This document shows positions 52,663 through 63,132 of a stretch of DNA of 64,000 nt, piece by piece. Source of the stretch: Croceibacterium ferulae. GTDB taxonomy: Bacteria > Pseudomonadota > Alphaproteobacteria > Sphingomonadales > Sphingomonadaceae. Location of the stretch: contig NZ_QZVQ01000012.1 of assembly GCF_003660445.1 (NCBI RefSeq), positions 1-64,000 of the forward strand, given 5' to 3'. Numbering within the stretch: the first letter of the stretch is position 1; each line of letters begins with the position of its first letter. Made by a program: the position numbers and the translations under genes. The notes under the pieces were generated by a model. That model saw only the letters and a program-made list of their open reading frames with translations, did not search any database and was not told where the DNA came from.

Positions 52663-53238
52663 ATGGCGCGGCGCATGGCTGATGGCGAGAAATGGTGGAA
52701 GCCGCGGATGATGACGCGGGAGGAGATGGGGCAGAACCGCTGGCTCGCCCCCATCGCCCATCGTTTCCTCAGCCCCGAGCTATGGCGCTTCACCCGCCGG
52801 TCGGTGCCGCGCGGCGTGGCGCTGGGCCTGTTTGCGGGTTTTATCGTGCCGGTCGGGCAGATCTTCCTGGCGGCATTCCTGGCATTGCCGGTGCGCGCGA
52901 ACGTGCCGGTGGCGGCAGCCGCGACCTTTCTCACCAACCCGTTCACCTTGCCCTTCTTCCTGGTGCTGGCCAACCGGCTGGGCCACTGGGTGCTGTTCCT
53001 GGATCAGGCCACCGGCGGGCAGGCGCCGGAGCGGCTCGATGGTGACGCCTGGGCGTTCATGGGCTGGTTCGTGGAAGTCGCGGGTGCGACGGCGCTGGGC
53101 TACCTGATCCTGGCGATCGTGGGCGCGATCATCGGTTATGCCGTGGCCGCGCTGGTGTGGCGGCTGGTCGTGGCGCGCAAATGGAGCCGCCGTGCCCTGC
53201 GGCGCGAACGCCGGCACTCGGGGCCGGTCGCACCTTGA
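52663..53238 (+). CDS. DUF2062 membrane protein
   Basis: A 191-residue membrane protein. After a ~45-residue basic soluble N-terminus come about three hydrophobic segments (VALGLFAGFIVPVGQIFLAAFLAL, TLPFFLVLANRLGHWVLFL, ALGYLILAIVGAIIGYAVAALVWRLVV) and an Arg-rich tail, as in DUF2062. Function unknown; often located between smpB and cckA in Sphingomonadales. Start is either ATG 52663 or 52675. Its TGA overlaps the TTG proposed for cckA. Confidence 0.85.
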   Translation: MARRMADGEKWWKPRMMTREEMGQNRWLAPIAHRFLSPELWRFTRRSVPRGVALGLFAGFIVPVGQIFLAAFLALPVRANVPVAAAATFLTNPFTLPFFLVLANRLGHWVLFLDQATGGQAPERLDGDAWAFMGWFVEVAGATALGYLILAIVGAIIGYAVAALVWRLVVARKWSRRALRRERRHSGPVAP

Positions 53239-55682
53239 GCGCCGGCGACCGGGCCCGGCTGACCTTCGGGGAGTGGCTGGCACTGGCCGCTGCCGTCGCG
53301 GCCAGCCTGGCGCTGCTGCATTACGCCACGGGCAGCTTCCTTCTGGTGAGCGCCTATGCCGGGGGCTTGCTGACCCTTGGCGTGCTCGCCTGGGTGCTGC
53401 TGCGGCGCCGGCTGGAGCAACCCGCCACCGGCGAGGTGCTGCTGCCGGACTGGTCGGTCACGGCAGGCGCCATAGAGGTGGATGGCGTGGAGAGCGGTGC
53501 CGCCATCGCCATCACCGATCGGGCGAACCGGCTGGTCTGCGCCAACAGCATCTATGTCGCGGGCTTCGGCGCCACCATCGCGCCCCCCCGCGTGTCGGGC
53601 GAGGAGGCGATGGTGGACGCTCTGGGCGCCGCGATCCGCACCGCCTGGCGTGATGGCACCGGCGGCCCCGTTGCGGTCACGGGACGGAACGGCCGGTGGA
53701 CGGCCACTGTCCGCCGCACAGGTGCCGGGGAGGACCACCTGATCTGGCGCTTCCTGCCGGCCGAGCCGCCGGATCCTGCTGTCGCCATGGCCGACCAGCT
53801 GGGCGGCGGCGTGGGCCAGCTGCTCTCGACCGCCGGGATCGAGGCGGCGCTGGTGGCTCATGATGGTGCGCTGGCAGCGGTGACGCCGGGTTTCGCCGCG
53901 AAGGCAGCCGGTGACGCCGAGGCCAACCTTGCCGGGCAGGAACTCGCCAGCCTGTTGCGGGCGGACGAGCGCGAGCGGATCTATTTCGCCCGTGAAGGTC
54001 GCGACGGGCATCCGCATGCGATGATATCCGCGCCGCTGCCCGATGCCGGCGGCACGCTGGTGCTGCTGGTCGATGCCGGTGCCCAGCTGGCTGGCTGGGG
54101 CGTCGAGCCGCCGGAGCAGGCGGCGCAGCTGGAGGCGGTGTTGGCGTCGCTTCCGCTGGGCCTGGCGGTGGCGGATCGCGACGGACGGCTGCTGTTCGCC
54201 AATCCGGCCTTCGTCCGCGCGGCTGGCGTGCAGAGCCAGCCTCTCCCGACCTATCCCACCGACCTGGTTGTGCGACAGGACAAGGCCGACCTTTCCGCTG
54301 CCGTCCGCCGTCATGCGCAAGGTGCGCCGACATCGGACGAGATCGCGGTGCGCCTGCGCTCCGGCCCGGAAGAACCCGTCACGCTTGGCTTTGCCGGGGT
54401 GCGCGGACTGGGGGACGCCGCCGTGCTGCTGTCGCTGATCGACAGCACGGAGCAGAGCCGACTGAAGCGACAGGTGGCGCAGGCCAGCAAGATGCAGGCG
54501 ATCGGCCAGCTGGCGGGCGGTGTCGCGCATGATTTCAACAATGTGCTGACGTCCATCATCGGGCAGTGCGACCTAATGCTGATGCGCCATCTGCCCGGCG
54601 ACAGCGACTATGGCGAAATCCAGCAGATCAAGGCGGATGCCAATCGGGCAGCCTCGCTCACGCGCCAATTGCTGGCTTTCTCCCGCCAGCAGACGCTGCA
54701 GCCGCAGGTCCTGCAATTGCCGGACGTGCTGGCGGAGGTCAGCCAGCTGCTGAAGCGCTTGCTGGGCGCGCATATCACGCTGGAGGTGCGGCACGACCGC
54801 GACCTGGGGGTGGTGCGCGCCGATCCGCGCCAGCTGGAGCAGGTGATCGTGAATCTGGCGGTCAATGCGCGCGACGCCATCCAGGCGAAGCGCGGCGATC
54901 ATGCGCGCGGCACGCTCAGCTTTACCACCCGGCGGATCGGCGCGACGGATATTGCCCGCATGGAGAACCAGATCATCCCGCCGGGCGAGTACACGGCGCT
55001 GATTGCGGAGGATGATGGCGGCGGCATCCCGGAACAGCACCTGGCAAAGATCTTCGAGCCGTTCTTCACCACGAAGGAGCAGGGGAAGGGCACGGGGCTG
55101 GGCCTGTCCACCGTCTACGGCATCGTGAAGCAGTCGGGCGGGTTCATCTTCGCCGACAACGTGGCCGGGCCGGGTGCTGCGCCGGGTTCGCCCAGGGGGG
55201 CGCGTTTCACCATCTTCCTTCCCGTCCATCGCGCCACCGCGGAGGAGCTGGACCGGCTGGCGGCGCCCCCGCCCGCGCCGGAGCCGCCCGCAGCCGAATG
55301 GTCGGGTGGCGGCCGCATCCTGCTGGTGGAGGACGAAGATATGGTCCGCCTGGTCGCGCAGCGTGCCTTGCTGCGGGCCGGGCACGATGTCGTGACCGCC
55401 GGCGATGGCGAAGAGGGGCTGGAGCAGCTGCGTACCGCACTGGCGGCGGGGCAGCCCTTCGATCTGGTGGTCAGCGACGTGGTGATGCCGGTAATGGACG
55501 GCCCGGCCATGGTCCGCGCCATCCGGACGGTGGTGCCCGACATGCCGGTGCTGTTCATGTCCGGCTATGCCGAGGCGCAGCTGCGCGACGAGATCGACGA
55601 GCCGCACATGCACTTTCTGGCCAAGCCCTTCAATGTCGCGGAGATTGCCGCCAAGGTGGGCCAGGTGATCGCCGCCCGCTGA
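53235..55682 (+). CDS. cckA: Cell-cycle hybrid histidine kinase CckA
   Basis: An 815-residue membrane kinase/phosphatase that feeds phosphate through ChpT to CtrA and CpdR. Two N-terminal membrane helices (about residues 15-60) are followed by PAS-like sensor regions, the last near residues 300-400, then the H-box [26 protein letters not shown] with His432, which is the CckA hallmark. The ATPase domain ([37 protein letters not shown]) and a C-terminal receiver with Asp748 ([13 protein letters not shown]) and Lys in FLAKPF complete it. The start is inferred as the TTG at 53235 overlapping the upstream stop; an earlier ATG would add 26 residues of shadow sequence. Confidence 0.93.
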   Translation: MSAGDRARLTFGEWLALAAAVAASLALLHYATGSFLLVSAYAGGLLTLGVLAWVLLRRRLEQPATGEVLLPDWSVTAGAIEVDGVESGAAIAITDRANRLVCANSIYVAGFGATIAPPRVSGEEAMVDALGAAIRTAWRDGTGGPVAVTGRNGRWTATVRRTGAGEDHLIWRFLPAEPPDPAVAMADQLGGGVGQLLSTAGIEAALVAHDGALAAVTPGFAAKAAGDAEANLAGQELASLLRADERERIYFAREGRDGHPHAMISAPLPDAGGTLVLLVDAGAQLAGWGVEPPEQAAQLEAVLASLPLGLAVADRDGRLLFANPAFVRAAGVQSQPLPTYPTDLVVRQDKADLSAAVRRHAQGAPTSDEIAVRLRSGPEEPVTLGFAGVRGLGDAAVLLSLIDSTEQSRLKRQVAQASKMQAIGQLAGGVAHDFNNVLTSIIGQCDLMLMRHLPGDSDYGEIQQIKADANRAASLTRQLLAFSRQQTLQPQVLQLPDVLAEVSQLLKRLLGAHITLEVRHDRDLGVVRADPRQLEQVIVNLAVNARDAIQAKRGDHARGTLSFTTRRIGATDIARMENQIIPPGEYTALIAEDDGGGIPEQHLAKIFEPFFTTKEQGKGTGLGLSTVYGIVKQSGGFIFADNVAGPGAAPGSPRGARFTIFLPVHRATAEELDRLAAPPPAPEPPAAEWSGGGRILLVEDEDMVRLVAQRALLRAGHDVVTAGDGEEGLEQLRTALAAGQPFDLVVSDVVMPVMDGPAMVRAIRTVVPDMPVLFMSGYAEAQLRDEIDEPHMHFLAKPFNVAEIAAKVGQVIAAR

Positions 55683-55719
55683 TTCGATCCGCGGGGCGGC
55701 GAACGGGGGAGGGGCCTGG

Positions 55720-57249
55720 ATGACGCGTCACGACAGATTGATCGCCTGTGCCGGCGTGCTGCTCTGCGCGGCGGTGACGGCGCAGGCGCAGGATGCCTCC
55801 ACACCGCTGGGCGCAAGCGCGCAGGGCGAGGTTTCCGTCACCATCTACAATAACGATCAGGCGCTGGTACAGGATGTGCGGCAGCTGGCGATCCCGCAGG
55901 GACGCAGCACGGTCGTCCTGCCCGACGTGTCCGCCCGGATCCGGCCGGAGACGCTGGGCTTCGCCGCGGCCGATGCCGGGATCGTCGAACAGAACTTCGA
56001 CTTCGACCTGCTGACACCCGGCAGCCTGATGGACAAGGCGGTCGGCCGCCAGGTCACGCTGATCCGCACCAATCCCGGCACAGGGGCGGAGCTGCGCGAA
56101 CGCGCCACCGTGCTGTCCACCACGGGCGGGGTGGTGGTGCGCATCGGCGACCGGATCGAGGTGCTGCGCGACGATGGCTTGCCCGTCCGCGTGATCTTCG
56201 ACGAGGTGCCGCCCAACCTGCGCGCCCGGCCGACTCTATCCGTCACCGTGGACAGCACCGCCGCCGGCACGCGGCCCGTGGCAATCCGCTATCTGACCAC
56301 GGGTCTGGCGTGGAATGCCGATTACGTGGCCCTGTTCGACGAAGCGGCCGGCACGATGGCGGTGCAGGGCTGGGTCACCCTCAACAACCAGACCGGCACC
56401 ACCTTCGCCAATGCCCGCACGCTGCTGGTGGCAGGATTGCCGGGTGTCAGGCAGCAGGTGAGGCAACAGGTGCAGTCGTCCATGCGCCAGGCCGGCTTCG
56501 GGCCGCTGGTGCCCGGGACCGAAAGCACGGATCGCGAACGGGTGGGCGACTACTACCTCTACCCGCTGGCGCAGCCGACCACGATCGCCAGCAACCAGAC
56601 AAAGCAGGTCAGCTTCCTGGATGTGCAGGGCGTGCCGGCGCGACGCGCATTCTTCCGCGACGTGCCATGGCTGACGAGTGACGAGGCGCCGGTGAATGTC
56701 ACCAGCCTGATCCAGTTCAGCACGGGCGGTGCCAGTGCCGGCGGAACGGGGCTGGGCGATGCGCTGCCGGCCGGAACGGTGCGCTTCTATCAACGGGACC
56801 AGGCCGGCAATCCGCAGTTCGTCGGCGAGGATCAGGTCCCGCACAGCCCGGCCGGCAGCCAGCTGGGCCTGACCACGGGGGAAGCCTTCGACATCACCGT
56901 GCAGGCGCAGGTGACGGCGCGAGAGCGGATCTCCTCCGGCGAGTTCGTCGCCAGTGCGCGCTATCGGGTGACGCAGGATGACGGTGCGACCAGCACGGCG
57001 ACGGTGGAGCAGGCGGTGGAATATTGGCGCACCACCATGCGCTACACGCTGACCAATGCGCGCAGCCAGCCGGTGGAGGTCGATCTATTGCAGAGCGGCC
57101 TGTCCCGCGGCTTCTGGCTGAACGACACGCGCGTGGTGCAGGAAAGCGCCACGGGGCAGCAGCTCGACGTCGATCGCCGGCTTTATGTTGTGCCGGTGCC
57201 GGCCAACGGCCGGACCGAACTGACCGTCACTTACGAAACCCGTTACTGA
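55720..57249 (+). CDS. DUF4139 secreted protein (first of a tandem pair)
   Basis: A 509-residue exported protein with a signal peptide to about residue 23 (VTAQAQ). The N-terminal third has VSVTIYNNDQALVQDVRQLAIPQG and VLPDVSARIRPETLGF. The rest matches DUF4139: VAIRYLTTGLAWNADYVALFDE, GWVTLNNQTGTTFANARTLLVAG and a C-terminal YTLTNARSQPVEVDLLQ / RTELTVTYETRY. No catalytic motif is known. GGGGGAGGGGCC precedes the ATG. The second copy starts 22 bases after the stop. Confidence 0.85.
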   Translation: MTRHDRLIACAGVLLCAAVTAQAQDASTPLGASAQGEVSVTIYNNDQALVQDVRQLAIPQGRSTVVLPDVSARIRPETLGFAAADAGIVEQNFDFDLLTPGSLMDKAVGRQVTLIRTNPGTGAELRERATVLSTTGGVVVRIGDRIEVLRDDGLPVRVIFDEVPPNLRARPTLSVTVDSTAAGTRPVAIRYLTTGLAWNADYVALFDEAAGTMAVQGWVTLNNQTGTTFANARTLLVAGLPGVRQQVRQQVQSSMRQAGFGPLVPGTESTDRERVGDYYLYPLAQPTTIASNQTKQVSFLDVQGVPARRAFFRDVPWLTSDEAPVNVTSLIQFSTGGASAGGTGLGDALPAGTVRFYQRDQAGNPQFVGEDQVPHSPAGSQLGLTTGEAFDITVQAQVTARERISSGEFVASARYRVTQDDGATSTATVEQAVEYWRTTMRYTLTNARSQPVEVDLLQSGLSRGFWLNDTRVVQESATGQQLDVDRRLYVVPVPANGRTELTVTYETRY

Positions 57250-57271
57250 TCCGCGGCGGGGGAGGGGCGCC

Positions 57272-58858
57272 ATGCGCGCGACGATCGCCGGATTGCTGGC
57301 CATGGCTTTTGCCGCGCCGGCTTGCGCGCAGGCGGTCGTCGATGCCTCCGCCCCGCTGGGCCATGCGGTAACGATCTACCGCGATCCGGAGCGGCGGCCC
57401 ACCACGGCCATGAACCGCAGCCGGCCACGTGGTTTCGCCATGATCACCGAGCGGCGCCAGGTGACCCTGCCGGTCGGCCAGTCCACCATCCGCTTCACCG
57501 GCGTGGCGGAGGGGATGGTCGCAGTCAGCGCCATTGTCACCGGCCTGCCGGGCGGTCCGGTGGAGCAGAACCGGAACGCCAACCTGCTGGGCCCTGCAGC
57601 GCTGGTGGACGGCACGCTGGGCAATCGCGTGACCGTCACCCGCACCAACCCGGCCACCGGGGCCGAGCAGGCAGAGGAAGCCATTATCCGCACCCGCGCC
57701 GATGGCGGGCTGGTGCTGGAGACAGAGCAGGGGTTCGAGGCGGTGCGCTGTTCGAGCCTGCCAGAGCGGCTGAGCTTCGACCGGGTGCCGGACGGCTTGT
57801 CTGCGCAGCCGGTCTTTTCCATCGAGGCCGCCGATGCCATCGGCGGCACTTACGAGGTGGAGCTGACCTATCTTGCTTGGGGGTTCGACTGGCAGGCGCA
57901 TCATGTCGCCACGTTGAATGCGCCGGGGCAGGCGGCCGGCGAGGCAGGCGATCTGTCGCTGCGGCTGACCAGCTGGCTGACCCTGCTGAACGACAATGGC
58001 CAGAGCTTCCCGGATGCCGAGCTGCTGGTGGTCGCTGGCACGCTGAACATCACCAGTAATTTTCGCAGTCTGGCCAGCCCGCCGCGGGCCCGACCGCTCA
58101 ACCTGACCTGCTATCCGCTGGGAAGCACGTCGCGGGGGACCGAGGCGTTCGAGCTGGGCGGCGTCGCCCGGCTCGCGGTGCCGGCGCCACCACCCCCGCC
58201 TCCTCCACCACCACCGCCGCCTGCGGCAATCACGGTCACCGGCGCGCGCGTCGCCATGATGGCGCAGGAAGAGGAATTGGGCGGATTGCGGCTGTACCGC
58301 GTGCCGGAGCCGGTCACGGTCGCCGCCAAGGGGCAGAAGCAGATCGCCTTCCTGCAACGGGACGACATCGAGGCAACGCTGATCTATCAGGCATCCTGCC
58401 TGCCGGGAAACCCGAGTGAATCCGCACGGCCACTCGCCATGCGGCTCGAGACGGTGAACGATGCCGCCCATGGTCTGGGCATCGCCTTGCCGGCGGGCGG
58501 CCTGACCCTGTTCGAACCGTCAGCCGCCGGCGACCTGCTGGTGGGTGAGCAGAGCCTGCCGGATCGCGACGCCGGACAGCAGGTCGCGCTGCCGCTGGCG
58601 GACAGCACGCAGCTGTTCCTGACCTGCCGGCAGGTCAGCGACGGCCGCAGGAGCAAGCGGATGGCCGCCACGATCAGCAATGCCGGCAAGGTGCCTGCCC
58701 GTGTCCGTCTGCTCCTGTACACGCCAGTTCTCGGGCGCGTCACCGGGCTGCCCGGCGCACGATTGAAGGACGGCGTCACCGCCACCGAACTGGTCGTTCC
58801 GGCTGGAGGCACCCGGCGGCTGCGCTGGACCGTGCGGCCGAGCGCGGATGGGAACTGA
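57272..58858 (+). CDS. DUF4139 secreted protein with polyproline and TonB-box-like motif
   Basis: A 528-residue paralogue of the preceding gene. Signal peptide to about residue 19 (APACAQA). DUF4139-type segments include VEQNRNANLLGPAALVDGTLG, VELTYLAWGFDWQAHHVATLN and SWLTLLNDNGQSFPDAELLVVAG. At about residues 303-318 a run of about a dozen prolines interrupts the domain, immediately followed by ITVTGARV (residues 320-327), which closely resembles the TonB-box region of the two TonB receptors in this window (EIIVTGRV, DEILVTGVR). The first copy lacks this insert. Expressed with it as a two-gene unit; GGGGGAGGGGCGCC precedes the ATG. Confidence 0.8.
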   Translation: MRATIAGLLAMAFAAPACAQAVVDASAPLGHAVTIYRDPERRPTTAMNRSRPRGFAMITERRQVTLPVGQSTIRFTGVAEGMVAVSAIVTGLPGGPVEQNRNANLLGPAALVDGTLGNRVTVTRTNPATGAEQAEEAIIRTRADGGLVLETEQGFEAVRCSSLPERLSFDRVPDGLSAQPVFSIEAADAIGGTYEVELTYLAWGFDWQAHHVATLNAPGQAAGEAGDLSLRLTSWLTLLNDNGQSFPDAELLVVAGTLNITSNFRSLASPPRARPLNLTCYPLGSTSRGTEAFELGGVARLAVPAPPPPPPPPPPPPAAITVTGARVAMMAQEEELGGLRLYRVPEPVTVAAKGQKQIAFLQRDDIEATLIYQASCLPGNPSESARPLAMRLETVNDAAHGLGIALPAGGLTLFEPSAAGDLLVGEQSLPDRDAGQQVALPLADSTQLFLTCRQVSDGRRSKRMAATISNAGKVPARVRLLLYTPVLGRVTGLPGARLKDGVTATELVVPAGGTRRLRWTVRPSADGN

Positions 58859-58877
58859 TTAAGGTAGGAAATTATCT

Positions 58878-58892
58878 GTTCGCCTCTTGTTC
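58878..58892 (+). promoter_or_regulatory. LexA (SOS) box of recA
   Basis: GTTCGCCTCTTGTTC is an exact match to the alphaproteobacterial LexA operator GTTC-N7-GTTC, 90 bases upstream of the recA ATG. Confidence 0.85.
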
Positions 58893-58982
58893 CAAAGGAA
58901 CAAAGCGAATACATGGTCGGAAACATCCACAGCCGCGTTGCAAGAGGGCTTGCCATGGCGGGGTGTTCTGACGGAGGCACAG

Positions 58983-60050
58983 ATGGCGGCAGAACTGAAG
59001 CTGGTCGAAAAGGACAAGAACTTGGACCGTCAGAAGGCATTGGACGCGGCGCTCGCCCAGATCGACCGCGCATTCGGCAAGGGTTCGGCGATGAGGCTGG
59101 GCTCGAAGGAGACCATGCAGGTGGAGTCGATCTCCACCGGGTCGCTTGGCCTCGACATCGCACTTGGCGTGGGCGGCTTGCCGCGCGGCCGGGTGATCGA
59201 GATCTATGGCCCGGAAAGCTCCGGCAAGACCACCCTGGCGCTGCACACGATTGCAGAGGCCCAGAAGGGCGGCGGCACGGCTGCCTTCGTCGATGCCGAA
59301 CATGCGCTGGATCCGGTCTATGCCAAGAAGCTGGGCGTCAACATTGACGAGCTGATCGTCTCTCAGCCTGATACGGGCGAGCAGGCGCTGGAGATCGTGG
59401 ACACGCTGGTGCGGTCCAACGCGATCGACGTGCTGGTGGTCGATTCGGTTGCGGCGCTGGTGCCGCGGGCGGAGATCGAGGGCGAGATGGGCGACAGCCA
59501 TGTCGGCCTGCAGGCTCGATTGATGTCGCAATCCCTGCGCAAGCTGACCGGCTCCATCAGCCGCAGCCGGTGCATGGTGATCTTCATCAACCAGCTGCGC
59601 ATGAAGATCGGCGTGATGTACGGCAATCCGGAGACAACGACCGGCGGCAATGCGCTGAAGTTCTACGCTTCCGTCCGTCTGGACATCCGCCGCACCGGCC
59701 AGATCAAGGACCGGGACGAGATCGTGGGCAACGCCACCCGCGTGAAGGTCGTGAAGAACAAGGTCGCCCCGCCGTTCAAGCAGGTCGAGTTCGACATTAT
59801 GTATGGCGAAGGCGTGTCCAAGATCGGCGAGATCCTGGATCTGGGCGTCAAGGCCGGGCTGGTGGAGAAGTCGGGCAGCTGGTTCTCCTATGACAGCGTC
59901 CGGATCGGGCAGGGGCGGGAGAACGCCAAGACCTTCCTGAAGGAAAATCCGGAACTGCGTGACAAGCTGGAAGCGGCCATTCGCGGCCGGACCGACCAGG
60001 TGGCCGAGGAGATGATGGTCGGCCCCGATGCAGAGGATGCCGAGTTCTGA
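58983..60050 (+). CDS. recA: Recombinase RecA
   Basis: A 355-residue DNA strand-exchange ATPase that also triggers LexA self-cleavage. Walker [10 protein letters not shown], the [12 protein letters not shown] region, Walker [14 protein letters not shown], loop L1 [18 protein letters not shown] and loop L2 region [20 protein letters not shown] are intact. The ATG at 58983 has GGAGG five bases before it; an upstream in-frame ATG would overlap the control region. A LexA box lies 90 bases upstream. alaS follows on the same strand. Confidence 0.98.
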   Translation: MAAELKLVEKDKNLDRQKALDAALAQIDRAFGKGSAMRLGSKETMQVESISTGSLGLDIALGVGGLPRGRVIEIYGPESSGKTTLALHTIAEAQKGGGTAAFVDAEHALDPVYAKKLGVNIDELIVSQPDTGEQALEIVDTLVRSNAIDVLVVDSVAALVPRAEIEGEMGDSHVGLQARLMSQSLRKLTGSISRSRCMVIFINQLRMKIGVMYGNPETTTGGNALKFYASVRLDIRRTGQIKDRDEIVGNATRVKVVKNKVAPPFKQVEFDIMYGEGVSKIGEILDLGVKAGLVEKSGSWFSYDSVRIGQGRENAKTFLKENPELRDKLEAAIRGRTDQVAEEMMVGPDAEDAEF

Positions 60051-60063
60051 GAAAGGCAATGTG

Positions 60064-60095
60064 CCGCGCCATGCCGATCCACGGCATCGGCGCGG
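60064..60095 (+). terminator. Hairpin between recA and alaS
   Basis: CCGCGCCATGCC pairs with GGCATCGGCGCGG with one bulged base around a short loop, 14 bases after the recA stop. No T-tract follows, so it may attenuate rather than stop transcription into alaS. Confidence 0.4.
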
Positions 60096-60158
60096 TGCGG
60101 GCTTGCCGGTTGATCCTGCTTGCCGCCGGCCATTCCGCCGCTTAATCCCGGCAGCGCA

Positions 60159-62837
60159 ATGACCTCCACCAACGACATCCGCCGCACCTTCCTTGATTTC
60201 TTCGGCCGGAACGATCACAAGATCGTGCCGTCAGCCCCGCTGGTGCCGTATAACGATCCCAGCCTAATGTTCGTGAATGCGGGCATGGTGCCGTTCAAGA
60301 ACGTGTTCACCGGGCTGGAGGCGCCGCCGGCGCCACGCGCCACCTCCTCCCAGAAGTGCGTGCGGGCAGGGGGCAAGCACAACGATCTCGACAATGTCGG
60401 CTACACCGCCCGACACCTGACCCTGTTCGAGATGCTGGGCAATTTCAGCTTCGGCGATTACTTCAAGGAACAGGCGATCGAGCACGCCTGGACGCTGGTC
60501 ACCCGCGAGTTCGGCCTTGCCGCCGACCGGCTCTGCGTCACCGTGTATCACACCGATGACGAAGCGGCCGATCTGTGGCGTCGTATCGCCGGCCTGCCCG
60601 ACGACCGCATCATCCGCATCGCCACCAAGGACAATTTCTGGGCGATGGGCTCGGACGGCCCATGTGGCCCCTGCTCGGAAATCTTCTGGGACCACGGCCC
60701 GGATGTCGCCGGTGGCCCCCCGGGATCGCCGGACGAGGACGGCGATCGTTTTGTCGAGATCTGGAACCTGGTGTTCATGCAGCACCTGCAGGAGGCCGAC
60801 CAGATCGTCGCCGATCTGCCGCGTCCGTCGATCGACACCGGCATGGGGCTGGAACGCATCGCCGGTGTGCTGCAGGGCGTGCATAATGTGTTCGAGACGG
60901 ACACCTTCCGTACGCTGATCACCGCCAGCCAGGATGCCGTCGGCGCGCATGCGGACGAGGCGACCATCGCCAGCCACCGCATCATCGCCGATCATCTGCG
61001 TTCCACCAGCTTCCTGATTGCCGACGGCGTGCTGCCGGCCAACGAGGGGCGCGGCTATGTGCTGCGCCGGATCATGCGCCGCGCCATGCGCCATGCGCAT
61101 CTGCTGGGCGCGGGGCAGCCGCTGATGCACCGGCTGGTGCCCACGCTGGTGCAGGAGATGGGCCAGGCCTTCCCCGAACTGCCCCGCGCGCAGGCGCTGA
61201 TCACCGAAGTGCTGGAGCGGGAGGAAACCCGTTTCCGCCAGACGCTGGACAAGGGCTTGCGGCTGCTGGACGAAGCGACGACCGAACTGGGCGAGGGCGA
61301 CAGCCTCCCCGGCGCGACGGCCTTCCGTCTCTACGACACGTTCGGTTTCCCCTACGATCTGACCGAAGATGCCCTGCGCGATCGCGGGATCGCGGTGGAT
61401 CGCGCCGGCTTCGATGCCGCCATGGCGGAGCAGAAGGCGGCGGCGCGTGCGGCGTGGAAGGGGTCGGGATCGTCTGCCGACAGCGAGCTGTGGTTCGACA
61501 TCCTGGAACGCAGCGGCGCCACCGAGTTCACCGGCTATACCGCCACCAAGGGTGACGGGCAGGTCGTGGCGCTGATCATGAACGGCGTGGAGGTGGCGGA
61601 GGCTGCCGCGGGCGACGAGATCGTCATCCTCACCAACCAGACCCCCTTCTATGGCGAGAGCGGTGGCCAGGTGGGCGACAGCGGCACGGCCACAAGCGAC
61701 GCGGGCCTGCTGATCGAGATCACCGACACTGCCAAGCCGCTGGGCAAGCTGCACGCCATGCATGGCCGCGTGGTCACCGGAACGGTGCGGAACGGCAGCG
61801 ACATCCACTTGGCAGTCGATGTGGAGCGCCGCGACGCGATCCGCGCCAATCACTCGGCCACGCACCTGCTGCATGCGGCGCTGCGCAATCATCTGGGTGA
61901 CCATGTCACGCAGAAGGGATCGCTGGTCGCGCCGGACCGGCTGCGCTTCGACTTCTCTCACCCGCAGCCGCTGACCGCCGCGCAGATCGCCGCCGTGGAA
62001 GCTGAGGTGAACGCCGAGATCCGCTTCAACGAGCCGGTAACCACCCGGCTGATGAGCCCCGACGACGCGGTCGCGGCGGGCGCAATGGCGCTGTTCGGCG
62101 AGAAGTATGGCGAGGAAGTGCGCGTGCTTTCGATCGGCCGGGCGGACTGGAATGCCAGCGGGCGGACCTACTCGGTGGAACTTTGCGGCGGCATCCATGT
62201 GAGCGCCACGGGCGATATCGGCCTGTTCCGCACCATCGGCGAAAGCGCGGTCAGCTCCGGTGTGCGCCGGATCGAAGCGCTGACGGGTGAGGGTGCGCGC
62301 AACTGGGTGGTCGGCCGCGAGGAAGCGTTGAAGAGCATCGCCGCGACCGTGAAGACGACACCGGAAGATGCGCCCTCGCGCGTAGTAGCGCTGCTTGACG
62401 AGCGTCGGCGGCTCGAGCGTGAACTCGCCGAGGCGAAGAAGCAACTGGCGCTTGGCGGAGGTGGCGGCACGGCGGCGGCACCGGCGGAGGACGAGGAGAT
62501 CGCCGGCACCCGCTTCGCCGGGCAGGTGATCCAGGGCCTGGAAGCCCGCGAACTGCGCGGCCTGCTGGATCAGGCCAAGCAGCGGATGGGATCAGGCGTC
62601 GCTGCCATCGTGGCGGTCAATGAAGGGCGCGCCGCCATCGCGGCCGCCGTGACGGAGGACCTGATCGGCCGTTTCGATGCGGTGCAGCTGGTGCGTGCCG
62701 GCGTCGAGGCGCTGGGCGGAAAAGGCGGCGGCGGACGCACCGACATGGCGCAAGGCGGCGGTCCGGATGGCGATCGCGCGGCCGAGGCTCTGGACGCTGT
62801 GCGCGCAGTTCTCACCGGCGAGACTGTCGCCGGTTAG
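60159..62837 (+). CDS. alaS: Alanyl-tRNA synthetase
   Basis: An 892-residue class II synthetase. The aminoacylation core starts [29 protein letters not shown] and includes [38 protein letters not shown]-type motif 2 and [16 protein letters not shown] (motif 3). The editing domain has the metal-binding [11 protein letters not shown] and CGGIHVS. A coiled coil and the C-Ala domain with a [16 protein letters not shown] loop complete it. The ATG at 60159 gives normal length; an in-frame ATG at 60120 adds 13 residues without support. Ends in front of a 15-bp hairpin. Confidence 0.97.
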   Translation: MTSTNDIRRTFLDFFGRNDHKIVPSAPLVPYNDPSLMFVNAGMVPFKNVFTGLEAPPAPRATSSQKCVRAGGKHNDLDNVGYTARHLTLFEMLGNFSFGDYFKEQAIEHAWTLVTREFGLAADRLCVTVYHTDDEAADLWRRIAGLPDDRIIRIATKDNFWAMGSDGPCGPCSEIFWDHGPDVAGGPPGSPDEDGDRFVEIWNLVFMQHLQEADQIVADLPRPSIDTGMGLERIAGVLQGVHNVFETDTFRTLITASQDAVGAHADEATIASHRIIADHLRSTSFLIADGVLPANEGRGYVLRRIMRRAMRHAHLLGAGQPLMHRLVPTLVQEMGQAFPELPRAQALITEVLEREETRFRQTLDKGLRLLDEATTELGEGDSLPGATAFRLYDTFGFPYDLTEDALRDRGIAVDRAGFDAAMAEQKAAARAAWKGSGSSADSELWFDILERSGATEFTGYTATKGDGQVVALIMNGVEVAEAAAGDEIVILTNQTPFYGESGGQVGDSGTATSDAGLLIEITDTAKPLGKLHAMHGRVVTGTVRNGSDIHLAVDVERRDAIRANHSATHLLHAALRNHLGDHVTQKGSLVAPDRLRFDFSHPQPLTAAQIAAVEAEVNAEIRFNEPVTTRLMSPDDAVAAGAMALFGEKYGEEVRVLSIGRADWNASGRTYSVELCGGIHVSATGDIGLFRTIGESAVSSGVRRIEALTGEGARNWVVGREEALKSIAATVKTTPEDAPSRVVALLDERRRLERELAEAKKQLALGGGGGTAAAPAEDEEIAGTRFAGQVIQGLEARELRGLLDQAKQRMGSGVAAIVAVNEGRAAIAAAVTEDLIGRFDAVQLVRAGVEALGGKGGGGRTDMAQGGGPDGDRAAEALDAVRAVLTGETVAG

Positions 62838-62846
62838 ACCCTGCGA

Positions 62847-62882
62847 GTGTCAGCCGCCTGCCCGGATGCAGGCGGCTGACAC
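62847..62882. terminator. Perfect 15-bp hairpin between convergent alaS and small ORF
   Basis: GTGTCAGCCGCCTGC (62847-62861) is followed by CCGGAT and its exact complement GCAGGCGGCTGACAC (62868-62882). Lies ten bases after the alaS stop and four bases before the convergent ORF's stop. Probable bidirectional terminator. Confidence 0.65.
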
Positions 62883-62886
62883 GGCG

Positions 62887-63063
62887 TTAGCTGCGATTGC
62901 CGGACGTGCCGCGAGTTTCAGGTTCGCTGCCTCGGGCGACATCACCCTTCATGTCGCGATCCTTCCGCCCTTCGCCGACAGGGCCGGCGCCTTCGCCGGT
63001 CTGCTTTGCCGGGCTGGTGCCGGAATCGTCCTGACGGTCGGCGGGGTTGGTCTTCTGGCTCAT
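62887..63063 (-). CDS. Small hydrophilic, probably disordered protein
   Basis: A 58-residue polypeptide almost without hydrophobic residues, rich in Gly, Ser, Thr, Asp, Arg and Lys (for example SGTSPAKQTGEGAGPVGEGR). It should be disordered in solution. The ATG at 63063 has a strong AGGAGAGAGG site upstream, which is the main reason to believe it is translated. Stress-related hydrophilic peptides of this kind occur in Sphingomonadales, but I cannot assign a family. It lies downstream of the antiporter gene on the same strand. Confidence 0.6.
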   Translation of the reverse strand: MSQKTNPADRQDDSGTSPAKQTGEGAGPVGEGRKDRDMKGDVARGSEPETRGTSGNRS

Positions 63064-63132
63064 CGCCTCTCTCCTGTTCTGGTGATCGAACGGGAAACGC
63101 ACGAGTGCCGCGCTTGGTTCATATCGCGCGTC

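Noticed and set aside
58185-58227. Proline-codon run as a possible frameshift or sequencing error
   Set aside because: The frame continues cleanly into more DUF4139 sequence and ends at a normal stop, so the run is a real insert.
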